Shown piece by piece: positions 24,131 through 33,288 of a DNA stretch of 64,000 nt; the stretch's first letter is position 1; every line of letters begins with the position of its first letter. A program made the translations under genes and the position numbers. The DNA is from Streptomyces sp. NRRL F-4489 (lineage in GTDB: Bacteria > Actinomycetota > Actinomycetes > Streptomycetales > Streptomycetaceae): assembly GCF_001509485.1 (NCBI RefSeq), contig NZ_LLZI01000090.1, positions 23,269 through 87,268 on the forward strand, given 5' to 3'. Under the pieces are notes generated by a model. It made no database searches. It was not told where the DNA came from and was given only the letters and a program-made list of their open reading frames with translations.

Positions 24131-24721
24131 TCAAGCCACTCCGCGCTGCTCGACCATGCCGACCACCCGCCGCCCGCCGACGCCCATGGCGAACAGGCCG
24201 AGCCCGTCGAAGAGCAGCGCCAGCGAGAAGAAGCAGCCGATCACGTACAGGCTGCTGTGCGGCCAGTTGGCCAGCACCAGGATGCCGAGCAGGATGCCGA
24301 TCACGCCCTGGAGCAGCGTCCAGCCGAACTGCGGGCCGCGCACCACCACGGCGCCGGCCAGCCGGAACAGCCCGCCGGTCAGGAAGAGCAGGGCCGCGAA
24401 CATGGTCAGCGCGGCGGCGGAGGCGTCCGGCCGGCGCAGCACCACCACCCCGGCCGCGATGTTCAGCGCCGCGACGATCGCCGCGAGCCAGAAGAAGCCC
24501 GACCCCCGGGACTGCACGGCGTGCACCAGCCCCACCACGCCGCCGATCAGCAGCAGCCAGCCGAAGAGCAGCATCGTGGTGAGCGTGGCCACGCCCACGT
24601 AGACCAGGCCGACGATCCCGGCCAGGGCGAGGACGATCCCGAGCACCGCCAGCAGACCGAAGCCGCGTCCCAGCCGGACCGCGCCGGGGTTGCGCCCGGA
24701 GGACCTGGACCTGCGGACCAT
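24131..24721 (-). CDS. DUF308/HdeD-family membrane protein
   Basis: 196 residues with about six hydrophobic segments (for example LLAVLGIVLALAGIVGLVYVGV, LLFGWLLLIGGVVGLVHAV, LQGVIGILLGILVLANWP, YVIGCFFSLALLFDGLGLFAMGV). The repeated GW(x)LL(x)GV and RxP spacing fits DUF308 (HdeD in E. coli, linked to acid resistance). Function in Streptomyces is not known. It stands alone, with the initiator tRNA gene just upstream in the same direction. The 196 bases after it hold no gene. Confidence 0.82.
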   Translation of the reverse strand: MVRRSRSSGRNPGAVRLGRGFGLLAVLGIVLALAGIVGLVYVGVATLTTMLLFGWLLLIGGVVGLVHAVQSRGSGFFWLAAIVAALNIAAGVVVLRRPDASAAALTMFAALLFLTGGLFRLAGAVVVRGPQFGWTLLQGVIGILLGILVLANWPHSSLYVIGCFFSLALLFDGLGLFAMGVGGRRVVGMVEQRGVA

Positions 24722-24818
24722 CGCCGCCTCCCTCGATCGTGACCGTTTTACCCGGTATACCCCGGATCACGGGGGCGGGCAGGGTGAGGAAGGCGCTCCG
24801 CGGACACGCGGAAACGGC

Positions 24819-24850
24819 AGCAGGCCCGGCGCGTGTGCACCGGGCCTGCT
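24819..24850 (-). terminator. Terminator of the tRNA gene
   Basis: AGCAGGCCCGG (24819-24829) and CCGGGCCTGCT (24840-24850) form a perfect 11-bp stem with a 10-base loop, 10 bases beyond the tRNA 3' end on the minus strand, followed by a short T-containing stretch. Confidence 0.8.
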
Positions 24851-24860
24851 GTCTTACGAG

Positions 24861-24934
24861 TAGCGGGGACAGGATTTGAACCTGCGACCTCTGGGTTATG
24901 AGCCCAGCGAGCTACCGAGCTGCTCCACCCCGCG
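24861..24934 (-). tRNA. Initiator tRNA-Met (anticodon CAU)
   Basis: 74 bases without an encoded CCA. The cloverleaf is complete: acceptor strands CGCGGGG and CCCCGCT, D-arm, anticodon stem with three G-C pairs around CTCATAA, and T-arm GGTTCAAATCC. The unpaired first position (C1 against U72) and the three consecutive G-C pairs in the anticodon stem identify the initiator rather than an elongator tRNA-Met or a lysidine-modified tRNA-Ile. A terminator hairpin follows. Confidence 0.95.
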
Positions 24935-25012
24935 TCGACTCGGATGACTGTACGGGGCCGGCGCCCCGGACACAAATCGAAAACCGGCGCGGGCTCCGGA
25001 GCGGGCCGCCGG

Positions 25013-26665
25013 TCAGACCGGGCGGTCGGTGATCCGGCCGGCCTCGACCTCGATCCGGCGGGTGGTCCGCACCGCCGACAGCATCCGGCGGTCGTGGGTC
25101 ACCAGCAGCAGGGTGCCCGGATACGAGGCGAGCGCGGACTCCAGCTGCTCGATGGCCGGCAGGTCGAGGTGGTTGGTCGGCTCGTCCAGGACGAGGAGGT
25201 TGACCCCGCGGCCCTGGAGGAGGGCCAGCGCGGCGCGGGTGCGCTCCCCGGGCGAGAGGGTGCGCGCCGGGCGCGGGACGTGGTTCGCCTTGAGGCCGAA
25301 CTTGGCGAGCAGGGTGCGCACGTCGGCGGGCGGCAGGTCCGGGACGGCGGCCCGGAAGGCGTCCATCAGCGAGGTGTCGCCGTCGCCGGCGAAGAGCTGG
25401 CCGCGGGCCTGGTCGATCTCGCCGACCACCACGCCCGGGCCGAGCGCGGCCGCGCCGGAGTCCAGCGGCAGCCGGCCCAGGAGGGCGGCGAGCAGGGTGG
25501 ACTTGCCGGAGCCGTTGGGGCCGGTGATGGCTACCCGGTCCGCCCAGTCGATCTGGAGGTCGACCGGGCCGAAGCGGAAGGCGCCGCGGCGGACCTCGGC
25601 CTGCCGGAGGGTGGCCACCACCGCGCCGGCCCGGGGCGCCGCGGCGATCTCCATCCGCAGCTCCCACTCCTTGCGGGGCTCCTCGACGGTCTCCAGCCGC
25701 TCGATCATCCGCTGGGTCTGCTTGGCCTTGGCGGCCTGCTTCTCGGTGGCCTCGATACGGCCCTTGCGGGCGATCTTGTCGTTGTCGGGGGCCTTGCGGC
25801 GGGCGTTGCGGACGCCCTTCTCCATCCAGTTGCGCTGGGTGTGCGCGCGGGTCTCCAGGGCGGCCTTGGTGTCGGCGTACTCCTCGTAGCGTTCGCGGGC
25901 GTGCCGGCGGGCCCGCTCGCGCTCCTCCAGATAGCCGGCGTAGCCGCCGCCGTAGGTGTTGACCTGCTGCTGGGCGAGGTCCAGCTCGACGACGCGGGTG
26001 ACCGTGCGGGCCAGGAACTCGCGGTCGTGGCTGACCAGGACGGTGCCGGCGCGCAGGCCGGTGACGAAGGATTCCAGCCGCGCCAGGCCGTCCAGGTCGA
26101 GGTCGTTGGTGGGCTCGTCCAGGAGGAAGACGTCGTAGCGGGAGAGCAGCAGGGAGGCGAGCGAGGCACGGGCGGCCTGGCCGCCGGAGAGGGTGGTCAT
26201 CGGCTGGTCGAGGCTGACCGCCAGGCCCAGCTGGGCGGCGGTCTCCTCGGCGCGTTCGTCGAGGTCGGCGGCGCCCAGGGCGAGCCAGCGCTCCAGGGCG
26301 GTGGCGTAGGCGTCGTCGGCGCCGGGGCGGCCCGCGGCCAGCGCCTCGGTGGTGGCGTCCAGGGCGCGCTGGGCGTCGGCCACGCCGGTGCGGCGGGCGA
26401 GGAAGGCGCGGACCGACTCCCCGGGGCGGCGGTCGGGCTCCTGCGGGAGGTGGCCGACGGTGGCGGTGGGCGGGCTGAGCGCGAGGCCGCCCTCCTCCGG
26501 GGGCACCAGGCCGGCCAGGATGCGCAGCAGGGTGGACTTCCCGGCGCCGTTGGCACCGACGAGGCCGATCACGTCGCCGGGGGCGGCGACCAGATCGAGA
26601 CCGGAGAACAGGACGCGCTCGCCGTGGCCGGCGGCGAGGTCTTTGGCGACGAGTGTGGCTGACAT
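25013..26665 (-). CDS. ABC-F family ATPase (duplicated ATP-binding cassettes)
   Basis: 550 residues with no membrane segments. The first cassette has Walker A GANGAGKST, signature LSGGQAARASLASLLL and Walker B VFLLDEPTNDLD. A charged linker rich in Arg/Lys follows (about 260-330), then a second cassette with GPNGSGKST, LSPGERTRAALALL and LLVLDEPTNHLDL. ABC-F proteins act on ribosomes as translation factors or in antibiotic protection, and some Streptomyces members protect against a self-made drug. No antibiotic genes are near, so a housekeeping role is as likely. A TACGAT -10-like element is 10 bases upstream. Confidence 0.93.
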   Translation of the reverse strand: MSATLVAKDLAAGHGERVLFSGLDLVAAPGDVIGLVGANGAGKSTLLRILAGLVPPEEGGLALSPPTATVGHLPQEPDRRPGESVRAFLARRTGVADAQRALDATTEALAAGRPGADDAYATALERWLALGAADLDERAEETAAQLGLAVSLDQPMTTLSGGQAARASLASLLLSRYDVFLLDEPTNDLDLDGLARLESFVTGLRAGTVLVSHDREFLARTVTRVVELDLAQQQVNTYGGGYAGYLEERERARRHARERYEEYADTKAALETRAHTQRNWMEKGVRNARRKAPDNDKIARKGRIEATEKQAAKAKQTQRMIERLETVEEPRKEWELRMEIAAAPRAGAVVATLRQAEVRRGAFRFGPVDLQIDWADRVAITGPNGSGKSTLLAALLGRLPLDSGAAALGPGVVVGEIDQARGQLFAGDGDTSLMDAFRAAVPDLPPADVRTLLAKFGLKANHVPRPARTLSPGERTRAALALLQGRGVNLLVLDEPTNHLDLPAIEQLESALASYPGTLLLVTHDRRMLSAVRTTRRIEVEAGRITDRPV

Positions 26666-26675
26666 CAGGCCGCCG

Positions 26676-26713
26676 ATCGTATCCGGCCCGGCGGGCGGCG
26701 GTCGCTCTAATAT
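26676..26713. promoter_or_regulatory. Back-to-back -10 elements between ABC-F and enoyl-CoA hydratase genes
   Basis: In a 54-base divergent gap, TAATAT (26708-26713, plus) ends six bases before the ATG at 26720, placing +1 on or next to the start codon. TACGAT (26681-26676 on the minus strand) ends 10 bases before the ABC-F ATG. Neither has a clear -35. The plus-strand gene has no Shine-Dalgarno, so a leaderless mRNA is likely. Confidence 0.5.
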
Positions 26714-26719
26714 CCGGGC

Positions 26720-27526
26720 ATGGAACCGGGTCTCAGGACGCAGGTCGGCGGCGGTACCGCGACCGTCACGATCAGCAATACGGGCAAGCGCAACGCGATG
26801 ACCACGGCGATGTGGCGGGAGCTGCCGCCGCTGCTGGCGCGGCTGGCGGCGGACCGCGCGGTGCGGGCGCTGGTGCTGACCGGCGAGGGCGGCACGTTCT
26901 GCGCGGGCGCGGACATCGGGTCGCTGCGGGACGCGGCGGGCGATTCGCCGGGGCTGGCGGTGGCGGCCGAGGAGGCGCTGGCGGCCTTCCCCCGGCCGAC
27001 CGTGGCGGCGATACGCGGCTACTGCGTGGGCGGCGGGGCGCAGTTGGCGGCCGCCTGCGATCTGCGGTTCGCCGAGGAGGGGGCGCGCTTCGGGGTGACG
27101 CCGGCGAAGCTGGGGGTGGCGTATCCGGCGTCGGCGACCCGGCGGCTGGTCCGGCTGGTGGGGCTGCCGGCCGCCAAGTACCTGCTGTTCTCCGGGGAGT
27201 TGATCGACTGCGCGCGGGCGCTGCGGACCGGGCTGGTGGACGAGGTGGTGGACGCGGGCGGGCTGGACAAGCGGATCGCGGAGTTCACCGCCGTCCTGGC
27301 GAGCCGGTCGCTGCTCACCCAGACCGCGGCCAAGGAGCTGGCCAACGGGACGTGGGACGTGCCCCCGGAAGAGGCGGAGGCGCGCGGGGCGTACTGGGCG
27401 GCGCGGGCGCGGGAGAGCGGGGAGACGGCGGAGGGCGCGGCGGCCTTCCTGGAGCGGCGGGTGCCGCGCTTCCCGTGGGCGGAGGGACCGGAGGGGGCGG
27501 AGGACCGGGAGACCGACCTGACCTGA
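26720..27526 (+). CDS. Enoyl-CoA hydratase/isomerase family protein
   Basis: 268 residues, crotonase fold. The oxyanion-hole segments are LTGEGGTFCAGADIGSL and YCVGGGAQLAAACDLRFA, with ARFGVTPAKLGV after them. These give confident family membership; hydratase, isomerase or other crotonase chemistry is not decided. The ATG lies six bases after a TAATAT -10 element without a ribosome-binding site, indicating leaderless translation. It converges on the DJ-1 gene and stands apart from other CoA genes. Confidence 0.9.
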   Translation: MEPGLRTQVGGGTATVTISNTGKRNAMTTAMWRELPPLLARLAADRAVRALVLTGEGGTFCAGADIGSLRDAAGDSPGLAVAAEEALAAFPRPTVAAIRGYCVGGGAQLAAACDLRFAEEGARFGVTPAKLGVAYPASATRRLVRLVGLPAAKYLLFSGELIDCARALRTGLVDEVVDAGGLDKRIAEFTAVLASRSLLTQTAAKELANGTWDVPPEEAEARGAYWAARARESGETAEGAAAFLERRVPRFPWAEGPEGAEDRETDLT

Positions 27527-27539
27527 CGGCCCGTCAGGT
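27521..27539. terminator. Short palindrome at the end of the enoyl-CoA hydratase gene
   Basis: ACCTGACGG (27521-27529) and CCGTCAGGT (27531-27539) form a near-perfect dyad that includes the stop codon; it could fold with ACCTGA/TCAGGT as stem. Probably a bidirectional terminator between convergent genes, although there is no T-run. Confidence 0.45.
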
Positions 27540-27572
27540 CTACGCGTCCCGGCCGCCCCCTCCGGCCGTCCT

Positions 27573-28217
27573 TCACTCCTCGCCGGTCAGGACGAAGCGG
27601 GTCATACCGCGCAGGGCCGCGACGGCCTCGGCCGGGGCCTTGTCCGGCGAGCCGGCGTCGTAGGGCGGCTGCGGGTCGTACTCGATGCCGAGCTGGATGG
27701 TCTGGGCGGCGGTGTCGCCGGCGATCCGGCCGGCCAGCGCCAGGCCCATGTCGATCCCGGACGAGACGCCGGCGGCGGTGACGTACTTGCCGTCGAAGAC
27801 CACCCGCTGGCCGGTCGGTTCGGCGCCGAGGGCGGGGAGCTGGTCCAGGGCGAGCCAGTGGCTGGTGGCCCGGCGGCCGGTGAGGAGGCCGGCGGCGCCG
27901 AGGATGAGGGAGCCGGTGCACACCGAGGTGGTCCAGGTGGTGCCGGCGTCCACCGCCCGGATCCACTCGTGCAGCGGGCCGTCCTGCATGTGCGCGGTCT
28001 GGCCGGGGCCGCCGGGGACGACGAGCACGTCCGGGGCCGGGACGTCGGCGAGCGCGGCGCCGGCGGTCAGGCCGAGGCTGCCCAGGTCGCTGCGGTACGT
28101 GCCGGGGCGCTCGGCGGTGAAGACCACCTCGGCGCCCGGGAGGCGGCCCAGGGTCTCGTACGGGCCGATGGCGTCGAGGGCGGTGAAGCGGTCGTAGAGG
28201 AGGATGGCGATCTGCAT
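27573..28217 (-). CDS. DJ-1/PfpI family protein (isonitrile hydratase-like)
   Basis: 214 residues. The class I glutamine-amidotransferase-like fold shows DVLVVPGGPG and the nucleophile elbow TTSVCTGSLILGAAGLL, then RRATSHWLALD. It aligns in pattern with the N-terminal domain of the GlxA-type regulator encoded just upstream in the same direction (66 bases between them), so the two are probably one operon. Members include isonitrile hydratase and glyoxalase-III-like enzymes; no substrate is assigned here. Confidence 0.9.
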   Translation of the reverse strand: MQIAILLYDRFTALDAIGPYETLGRLPGAEVVFTAERPGTYRSDLGSLGLTAGAALADVPAPDVLVVPGGPGQTAHMQDGPLHEWIRAVDAGTTWTTSVCTGSLILGAAGLLTGRRATSHWLALDQLPALGAEPTGQRVVFDGKYVTAAGVSSGIDMGLALAGRIAGDTAAQTIQLGIEYDPQPPYDAGSPDKAPAEAVAALRGMTRFVLTGEE

Positions 28218-28283
28218 GGGGTGCCTCGTTTCCGATCGTGCGGGTGAGGGGTGCGTGCTGGGTGGTGCGGTCCGGGGGCCGGG

Positions 28284-29246
28284 TCAGGGCAGGGCGGCGG
28301 GGCGGAAGCGGCGGCGGTATTCGGCCGGGGAGGTGCCCAGGGCCCGGACGAAGGCCCGGCGCATCGCCTCGGGGGTGCCGTAGCCGCAGCGCCGCGATAT
28401 CCGCTCGATGCCGTCGGCGGTGTCCTCCAGATGCCGCCGGGCGGCCTCCAGGCGGACCCGGTCGACGTACCGCCCCGGGGTCATTCCGGTCTCGTCGCGG
28501 AAGGCGCGGGCGAAGTGGCGCGGGGAGAGTCCGGCGCGGGCGGCCAGCGCCTCGACGGAGAGGTCCGCGCCCGGGTTCTCGCTGATCCACTGCTGGACGT
28601 CGCGCAGCGGGCGGCGTTCGGCGGTCTGCGCGGCGAGCTGGGCGCTGAACTGGGTCTGGTTGCCCGGGCGGCGCAGGAAGACGACCAGCAGGCGGGCGAC
28701 GCACAGGGCGGTGTCCCGGCCGAGGTCCTCCTCCACCAGGGCCAGCGCCAGGTCGATACCGGCGGTGACGCCGGCGGAGGTGGCCAGGTCGCCGTCCCGG
28801 ACGTAGATCGGCTCGGGTTCGACGCGGACGGCCGGGTGGCGGGCGGCGAGCGCGGCGCACAGGCTCCAATGAGTGGTCGCGCGGCGGCCGTCGAGCAGGC
28901 CGGCCGCGGCCAGCAGGAAGGCGCCGGAGCACACCGAGACCTTGCGGCGGGCGCGCGGGGCGTGGGCGCGCAGCCAGTCGACGACCCGGGGGTCGGGGTT
29001 GCGGGTGCCCTCGCCGCCGGGGACGAGGAGGGTGTGCGGCGGGGCGGTGGCCTCGGCGAGCGCGAGGTCGGGGACGAGGGTGAGGCCGCTGGAAGCGCGG
29101 ACCGGGGCGCCGTCCGGGCTCGCGGTGCGGATGCGGTAGGCGCCCGGGACGCGGCCGGCGGCGCCGGTGAACACCTCGACCGGGCCGGTCACGTCGAGGC
29201 TCTGCACGCCGTCGTAGAGGACGACCAGCACATCGCGGGGTTCCAT
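28284..29246 (-). CDS. GlxA-family AraC-type transcriptional regulator
   Basis: 320 residues from the ATG at 29246 (AGGA five bases upstream); in-frame ATGs at 29255 and 29264 are alternatives. A DJ-1-like N-terminal domain (VLVVLYDGVQSLDVTGPVEV, VCSGAFLLAAAGLLDGRRATTHW) is followed by an AraC HTH pair (about 220-315: SVEALAARAGLSPRHFARAF, MTPGRYVDRVRLEAAR, RRCGYG). It likely controls the adjacent DJ-1 family gene. Confidence 0.91.
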   Translation of the reverse strand: MEPRDVLVVLYDGVQSLDVTGPVEVFTGAAGRVPGAYRIRTASPDGAPVRASSGLTLVPDLALAEATAPPHTLLVPGGEGTRNPDPRVVDWLRAHAPRARRKVSVCSGAFLLAAAGLLDGRRATTHWSLCAALAARHPAVRVEPEPIYVRDGDLATSAGVTAGIDLALALVEEDLGRDTALCVARLLVVFLRRPGNQTQFSAQLAAQTAERRPLRDVQQWISENPGADLSVEALAARAGLSPRHFARAFRDETGMTPGRYVDRVRLEAARRHLEDTADGIERISRRCGYGTPEAMRRAFVRALGTSPAEYRRRFRPAALP

Positions 29247-29404
29247 ACCGTCCATCCTGATCATCGGGCGGTGTGGCGGCAATGACGGAAAACCCACCTT
29301 TTCTGCCATGGGTTCGTCATCGTCGCTGTCCCGCCGGGGTGCCGGGGCCGGGTGGCGGCGGACCCCCGGCGACGCCATACCAACGGGTCGGTAACCTGCT
29401 CGTC

Positions 29405-30277
29405 ATGACCTCATCCAGCGCACTGCCCGACAAGGCCGGCCGCCACTGCCAGCAGGTGCTCAACCCCTTCCACTCGGCGCACTACTTCGCCCCCGAACTC
29501 TCCGCGGAAATGGCCGCGTTGGGCGTCGAGGACGGCCGCGCCGGCTACTTCGCGTCCCGGAGCGCGCCGATGGGCGCGGTGGGCCCGGGCACGGTCGCCG
29601 CGGCCTTCTTCTCGTTCAAGTACGAGCTGGTCGCCCGGCACGTCCCGCAGGTGTGGACGGTGACGACCCCGCAGGCCGTACTGGACGCCCGGCTGCGCGC
29701 CGTGGACGCCACCCTGCGCCGCCTGCTCGGCGACGAGGCACTGGCCTCGCCGGAGATGGCCGAGGCGGCGCGGCTGGCGCTGCGCGCCGCCGAGGGCTGC
29801 TCCCGGGCCTTCCGCCCCCTGTACGCCGCGCACGCCGACCTCCCGGTGCCCGACGCCCCGCACCTGGCCTACTGGCACGCCGCCTCCCTGCTGCGCGAGC
29901 ACCGCGGCGACGGGCACCTGGTGGCGCTGGTGGAGGCGGAGCTGGACCCCGTCGAGGCACTGGTCACCCACACCGCCACCGGGCGCGGGATGAGCTACCG
30001 CGGTCTGCTGGCGACCCGCGGCTGGTCTCAGGAGGAGCTGGCGGCGGCCCAGGAACGGCTGCGCGGGCGCGGTCTGCTGGACGCCGGCAACGAGCTGACC
30101 GCGGCCGGCGTCGAACTGCGCAAGGACCTGGAGCGGACCACCGACCGGCTGGACCGGGGGCCGTACGAGCACCTGGGGGCGGCCGGGGTGGCCCGGCTGA
30201 CCGAGCTGGCGGGCGGGTTCACCACGCGCCTCATGGCCGCCGGGGCGTTCCCCGCGGAGATGTTCGGCAAGGAGTAG
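29405..30277 (+). CDS. SCO6745-family protein of unknown function
   Basis: 290 residues from the ATG at 29405; the open frame runs further upstream without similarity. It has the pattern I recall for the SCO6745 family: NPFHSAHYFAPE near the start, YFASRSAPMGAVGPGTVAAAFFSF and a C-terminal winged-helix-like part (MSYRGLLATRGWSQEELAAAQERL, then TRLMAAG). No enzymatic motif is evident. It sits just upstream of the parS-like palindrome and tex. The name family is remembered, not searched. Confidence 0.82.
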   Translation: MTSSSALPDKAGRHCQQVLNPFHSAHYFAPELSAEMAALGVEDGRAGYFASRSAPMGAVGPGTVAAAFFSFKYELVARHVPQVWTVTTPQAVLDARLRAVDATLRRLLGDEALASPEMAEAARLALRAAEGCSRAFRPLYAAHADLPVPDAPHLAYWHAASLLREHRGDGHLVALVEAELDPVEALVTHTATGRGMSYRGLLATRGWSQEELAAAQERLRGRGLLDAGNELTAAGVELRKDLERTTDRLDRGPYEHLGAAGVARLTELAGGFTTRLMAAGAFPAEMFGKE

Positions 30278-30306
30278 GCACCGCGTGGCGGCGGACGTGA
30301 GACGTC

Positions 30307-30332
30307 GGTGGTGTTTCACGTGAAACACCACC
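30307..30332. promoter_or_regulatory. parS: parS-type centromere palindrome
   Basis: The 14-base core GTTTCACGTGAAAC at 30313-30326 is identical to the ParB-binding parS site of Streptomyces, and the perfect symmetry extends to 26 bases (GGTGGT and ACCACC outside the core). It lies in the gap between the SCO6745-family gene and tex, outside coding sequence. In single-stranded form it could also fold as a terminator for the upstream gene. Most Streptomyces parS sites cluster around oriC; no oriC or parAB gene is in this window. Confidence 0.85.
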
Positions 30333-30478
30333 GGACGCTCCGCGTTCGTTCCGGGGCGGCGGGCTGTGGGTGCGTCATCTCACACCGCGCCGCCCCGGCC
30401 GGGCGGTGCGACAGTGCGGGCCGCCACCCGGCACAATGCAGGCTCAAGGCAAGTCGCTGGAAGGCGGGCAGGATCAAC

Positions 30479-32908
30479 GTGACGGCAGCCACGGAGCCGA
30501 CCGGGGCCCTCGGGTCCATCGAAGCGAGGATCGCCGAGGAGCTCGGCGTCAAGGAGCGGCAGGTGAAGGCCGCGGTCGAGCTGCTCGACGGCGGCTCGAC
30601 GGTCCCGTTCATCGCGCGCTACCGCAAGGAAGCGACCGAGATGCTCGACGACGCGCAGCTGCGTTCCCTGGAGGAGCGGCTGCGCTATCTGCGGGAGCTG
30701 GAGGAGCGGCGCACCGCGATCCTGGAGTCCGTACGCTCCCAGGGCAAGCTGGACGCCGCCCTGGAGGCGCGGATCCGCGGCGCCGAGTCCAAGGCCCGGC
30801 TGGAGGACATCTACCTGCCGTTCAAGCCCAAGCGGCGCACCAAGGCGCAGATCGCCCGGGAGGCGGGCCTGGAGCCGCTGGCCGAAGGGCTGCTGGCCGA
30901 CCCGTCGGCCGAACCCTCCGCGGCCGCCGCGGCGTTCGTGGACCCGGACAAGGGCGTGGCCGACGCGGCCGCGGCCCTGGAGGGCGCGCGGGCGATCCTC
31001 ACCGAGCGGTTCAGCGAGGACGCGGACCTGATCGGCGAGGTGCGCGAGCGGATGTGGTCGCGCGGCCGGCTGGCGGCGAAGGTCCGTCCGGGCAAGGAGG
31101 AGGACGGCGCCAAGTTCGCGGACTACTTCGACTTCGCCGAGCCGTTCACCGAACTGCCCTCGCACCGCGTGCTGGCGATGCTGCGCGGCGAGAAGGAGGA
31201 CGTCCTCGACCTGACCCTGGAGCCGGAGGACCCGGCGGAGGCCGGCGAGGGCCCCAGCGCCTACGAGCGGGCCATCGCGCACCGCTTCGGCATCACGGAC
31301 CGCGGGCGGCCGGGCGACAAGTGGCTCCAGGACACCGTCCGCTGGGCCTGGCGCACCCGGATCCTGGTGCACCTGGGCATCGATCTGCGGCTGCGGCTGC
31401 GGCAGGCCGCCGAGGACGAGGCCGTCCGGGTCTTCGCCGCGAACCTCCGCGATCTGCTGCTCGCGGCGCCCGCCGGGACGCGCGCCACGATGGGCCTGGA
31501 CCCCGGCTTCCGTACGGGCGTGAAGGTGGCCGTCGTCGACGCGACCGGCAAGGTGGCGGCGACCGAGACCATCTACCCGCATGTGCCGCAGCAGAAGTGG
31601 GACGCGGCGCTGGCGGCGCTGGCGCGGCTGGCGCGCGAGCACCGCGTCGAGCTGATCGCGATCGGCAACGGCACCGCCTCCCGGGAGACCGACAAGCTGG
31701 CGGCCGAACTCATCGCCGCGCACCCGGAGTTGAAGCTGACGAAGGTGATGGTGTCCGAGGCGGGCGCGTCGGTGTACTCCGCCTCCGCGTTCGCCTCCCA
31801 GGAGCTGCCGGAGCTGGACGTGTCGCTGCGCGGAGCGGTGTCCATCGCCCGCCGCCTCCAGGACCCGCTGGCCGAACTCGTCAAGATCGACCCCAAGTCG
31901 ATCGGCGTCGGCCAGTACCAGCACGACCTGGCCGAGACCAAGCTGTCCCGTTCGCTGGACGCGGTGGTCGAGGACTGCGTGAACGGCGTCGGGGTGGACG
32001 TCAACACCGCCTCCGCGCCGCTGCTCGCCCGGGTCTCCGGCATCAGCGCGGGCCTGGCCGAGAACATCGTCGCGCACCGCGACGGCAACGGCCCGTTCCG
32101 CTCCCGCAAGGCCCTCAAGGACGTACCGCGGCTGGGCCCGAAGGCGTACGAGCAGTGCGCGGGCTTCCTGCGGATCCGCGGCGGCGACGACCCGCTGGAC
32201 GCCTCCAGCGTGCACCCGGAGGCGTATCCGGTGGTGCGCCGGATCGTCACGGCGGCCAAGAGCGAGGTCGGGGAGCTGATCGGCAACACGGCGGTGCTGC
32301 GCGCGCTGCGCCCGGCGGACTTCGTGGACGACTCCTTCGGTCTGCCGACCGTGACCGACATCCTCCAGGAGCTGGAGAAGCCGGGCCGTGACCCGCGCCC
32401 GGAGTTCCGGACCGCGACCTTCAAGGAGGGTGTCGAGAAGATCGGCGACCTGGCGCCGGGGATGCTCCTGGAGGGTGTGGTGACCAACGTCGCCGCCTTC
32501 GGGGCGTTCGTGGACATCGGCGTCCACCAGGACGGTCTGGTGCATGTCTCGGCGATGTCGAAGACCTTCGTCAAGGACCCGCGGGACGTGGTGAAGCCGG
32601 GCGACATCGTGCGGGTCAAGGTGCTCGACGTGGACATCCCGCGCAAGCGGATCTCGCTGACCCTGCGGCTGGACGACGAGCCCGGCAAGGGCCCGGCGGG
32701 CGGCGGCGAACGGCGCGGTGGCGGCGGTGGCCGGGAAGGCCGCGAGGGCCGCGAGGGCCGGGGCGGCGCGCCGCGGCAGCGGCAGGGCGGCGGCGGCCGG
32801 CGCGGCGGCGGTGAGGGCCGGGGCGGCCGGGACGCCGCACCGGTCAACGACGCGATGGCGGACGCGCTGCGGCGGGCCGGACTGCTGGGGGGCCGGAGCG
32901 GGCGCTGA
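30479..32908 (+). CDS. tex: Tex-family RNA-binding protein / transcriptional accessory protein
   Basis: 809 residues from a GTG preceded by AGGA. Domain order: Tex N-terminal helical region ([17 protein letters not shown]), YqgF-like fold with [18 protein letters not shown], helix-hairpin-helix region ([17 protein letters not shown], and [11 protein letters not shown]), S1 RNA-binding domain ([29 protein letters not shown]) and a Gly/Arg-rich tail of about 60 residues. Tex binds RNA and affects transcription and stress tolerance in several bacteria. The long RGG-like tail is typical of actinobacterial versions. A wobble-rich terminator follows. Confidence 0.96.
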   Translation: MTAATEPTGALGSIEARIAEELGVKERQVKAAVELLDGGSTVPFIARYRKEATEMLDDAQLRSLEERLRYLRELEERRTAILESVRSQGKLDAALEARIRGAESKARLEDIYLPFKPKRRTKAQIAREAGLEPLAEGLLADPSAEPSAAAAAFVDPDKGVADAAAALEGARAILTERFSEDADLIGEVRERMWSRGRLAAKVRPGKEEDGAKFADYFDFAEPFTELPSHRVLAMLRGEKEDVLDLTLEPEDPAEAGEGPSAYERAIAHRFGITDRGRPGDKWLQDTVRWAWRTRILVHLGIDLRLRLRQAAEDEAVRVFAANLRDLLLAAPAGTRATMGLDPGFRTGVKVAVVDATGKVAATETIYPHVPQQKWDAALAALARLAREHRVELIAIGNGTASRETDKLAAELIAAHPELKLTKVMVSEAGASVYSASAFASQELPELDVSLRGAVSIARRLQDPLAELVKIDPKSIGVGQYQHDLAETKLSRSLDAVVEDCVNGVGVDVNTASAPLLARVSGISAGLAENIVAHRDGNGPFRSRKALKDVPRLGPKAYEQCAGFLRIRGGDDPLDASSVHPEAYPVVRRIVTAAKSEVGELIGNTAVLRALRPADFVDDSFGLPTVTDILQELEKPGRDPRPEFRTATFKEGVEKIGDLAPGMLLEGVVTNVAAFGAFVDIGVHQDGLVHVSAMSKTFVKDPRDVVKPGDIVRVKVLDVDIPRKRISLTLRLDDEPGKGPAGGGERRGGGGGREGREGREGRGGAPRQRQGGGGRRGGGEGRGGRDAAPVNDAMADALRRAGLLGGRSGR

Positions 32909-32948
32909 GTGCGCGGAGCCCTGGCCGTTGAGCCGTTGGGCGTTGCTT

Positions 32949-32987
32949 CCGGGCGGTGGTGGGACGCGGTGTCCTGCCGCCGCCCGG
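32949..32987 (+). terminator. Terminator after tex
   Basis: A 17-bp stem (32949-32965 with 32971-32987, including three G-U wobbles) and a five-base loop GCGGT begin 40 bases after the tex stop; GGTGTTTCC follows. It separates tex from the exporter leader transcript. Confidence 0.75.
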
Positions 32988-33039
32988 GGTGTTTCCGGGG
33001 CCGGTGCCTGCCGGGGCCGGGCCCCGGTGGATAAATCCG

Positions 33040-33068
33040 TGGACGGGGCGGGCCGGGCCCGTTAGCCT
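33040..33068 (+). promoter_or_regulatory. Promoter of the chloramphenicol-type exporter leader
   Basis: TGGACG (33040-33045) and TAGCCT (33063-33068), 17 bases apart, match the major Streptomyces promoter class (TTGACN-N17-TAGNNT) well. The leader ATG at 33076 is seven bases after the -10, so transcription would start on or beside that ATG and the leader would be translated without a ribosome-binding site. Confidence 0.6.
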
Positions 33069-33075
33069 GCGGATC

Positions 33076-33105
33076 ATGAACAGCCCCGAGGCGTCAAGAC
33101 GCTAG
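33076..33105 (+). CDS. Leader peptide MNSPEASRR upstream of the exporter
   Basis: Nine codons and a TAG stop, too short for ordinary gene finding. Its ATG coincides with the predicted transcription start, and its stop codon abuts a hairpin at 33106-33125. Short stalled leaders of this size control chloramphenicol-resistance genes (cat, cmlA and related systems) when the drug stops the leader ribosome. The arrangement suggests the same here. Whether this peptide stalls ribosomes is inference from architecture. Confidence 0.55.
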   Translation: MNSPEASRR

Positions 33106-33147
33106 CCACCGGCGCCGTCCGGTGGCGTTTGCTCATCAACTCTCCGC
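33106..33147 (+). promoter_or_regulatory. Attenuator-like hairpin and anti-Shine-Dalgarno segment
   Basis: CCACCGG (33106-33112) and CCGGTGG (33119-33125) form a perfect 7-bp hairpin directly after the leader stop, followed by CGTTTG. Further on, TCTCCGC (33141-33147) is fully complementary to GCGGAGA (33276-33282), which contains the exporter ribosome-binding site. A ribosome stalled on the leader could disturb the first structure. Which alternative pairing forms has not been computed. Confidence 0.5.
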
Positions 33148-33288
33148 CACTGGGCCGCCGTTGAGGCAGGTCTTGTCATCGCGGTAGCCGGGGCTGCCGC
33201 TTCCCCTACCGGCCGTCCTTGGTGCGCCGTCGGGTCCGCCGACGGTGCCGCCGGGCCGTGCCGGTCGTGTGTGGTGCGGAGAAATCTC

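Noticed and set aside
24861..24934. Elongator tRNA-Met or tRNA-Ile2 instead of initiator
   Set aside because: Three consecutive G-C pairs in the anticodon stem and an unpaired position 1-72 identify the initiator.
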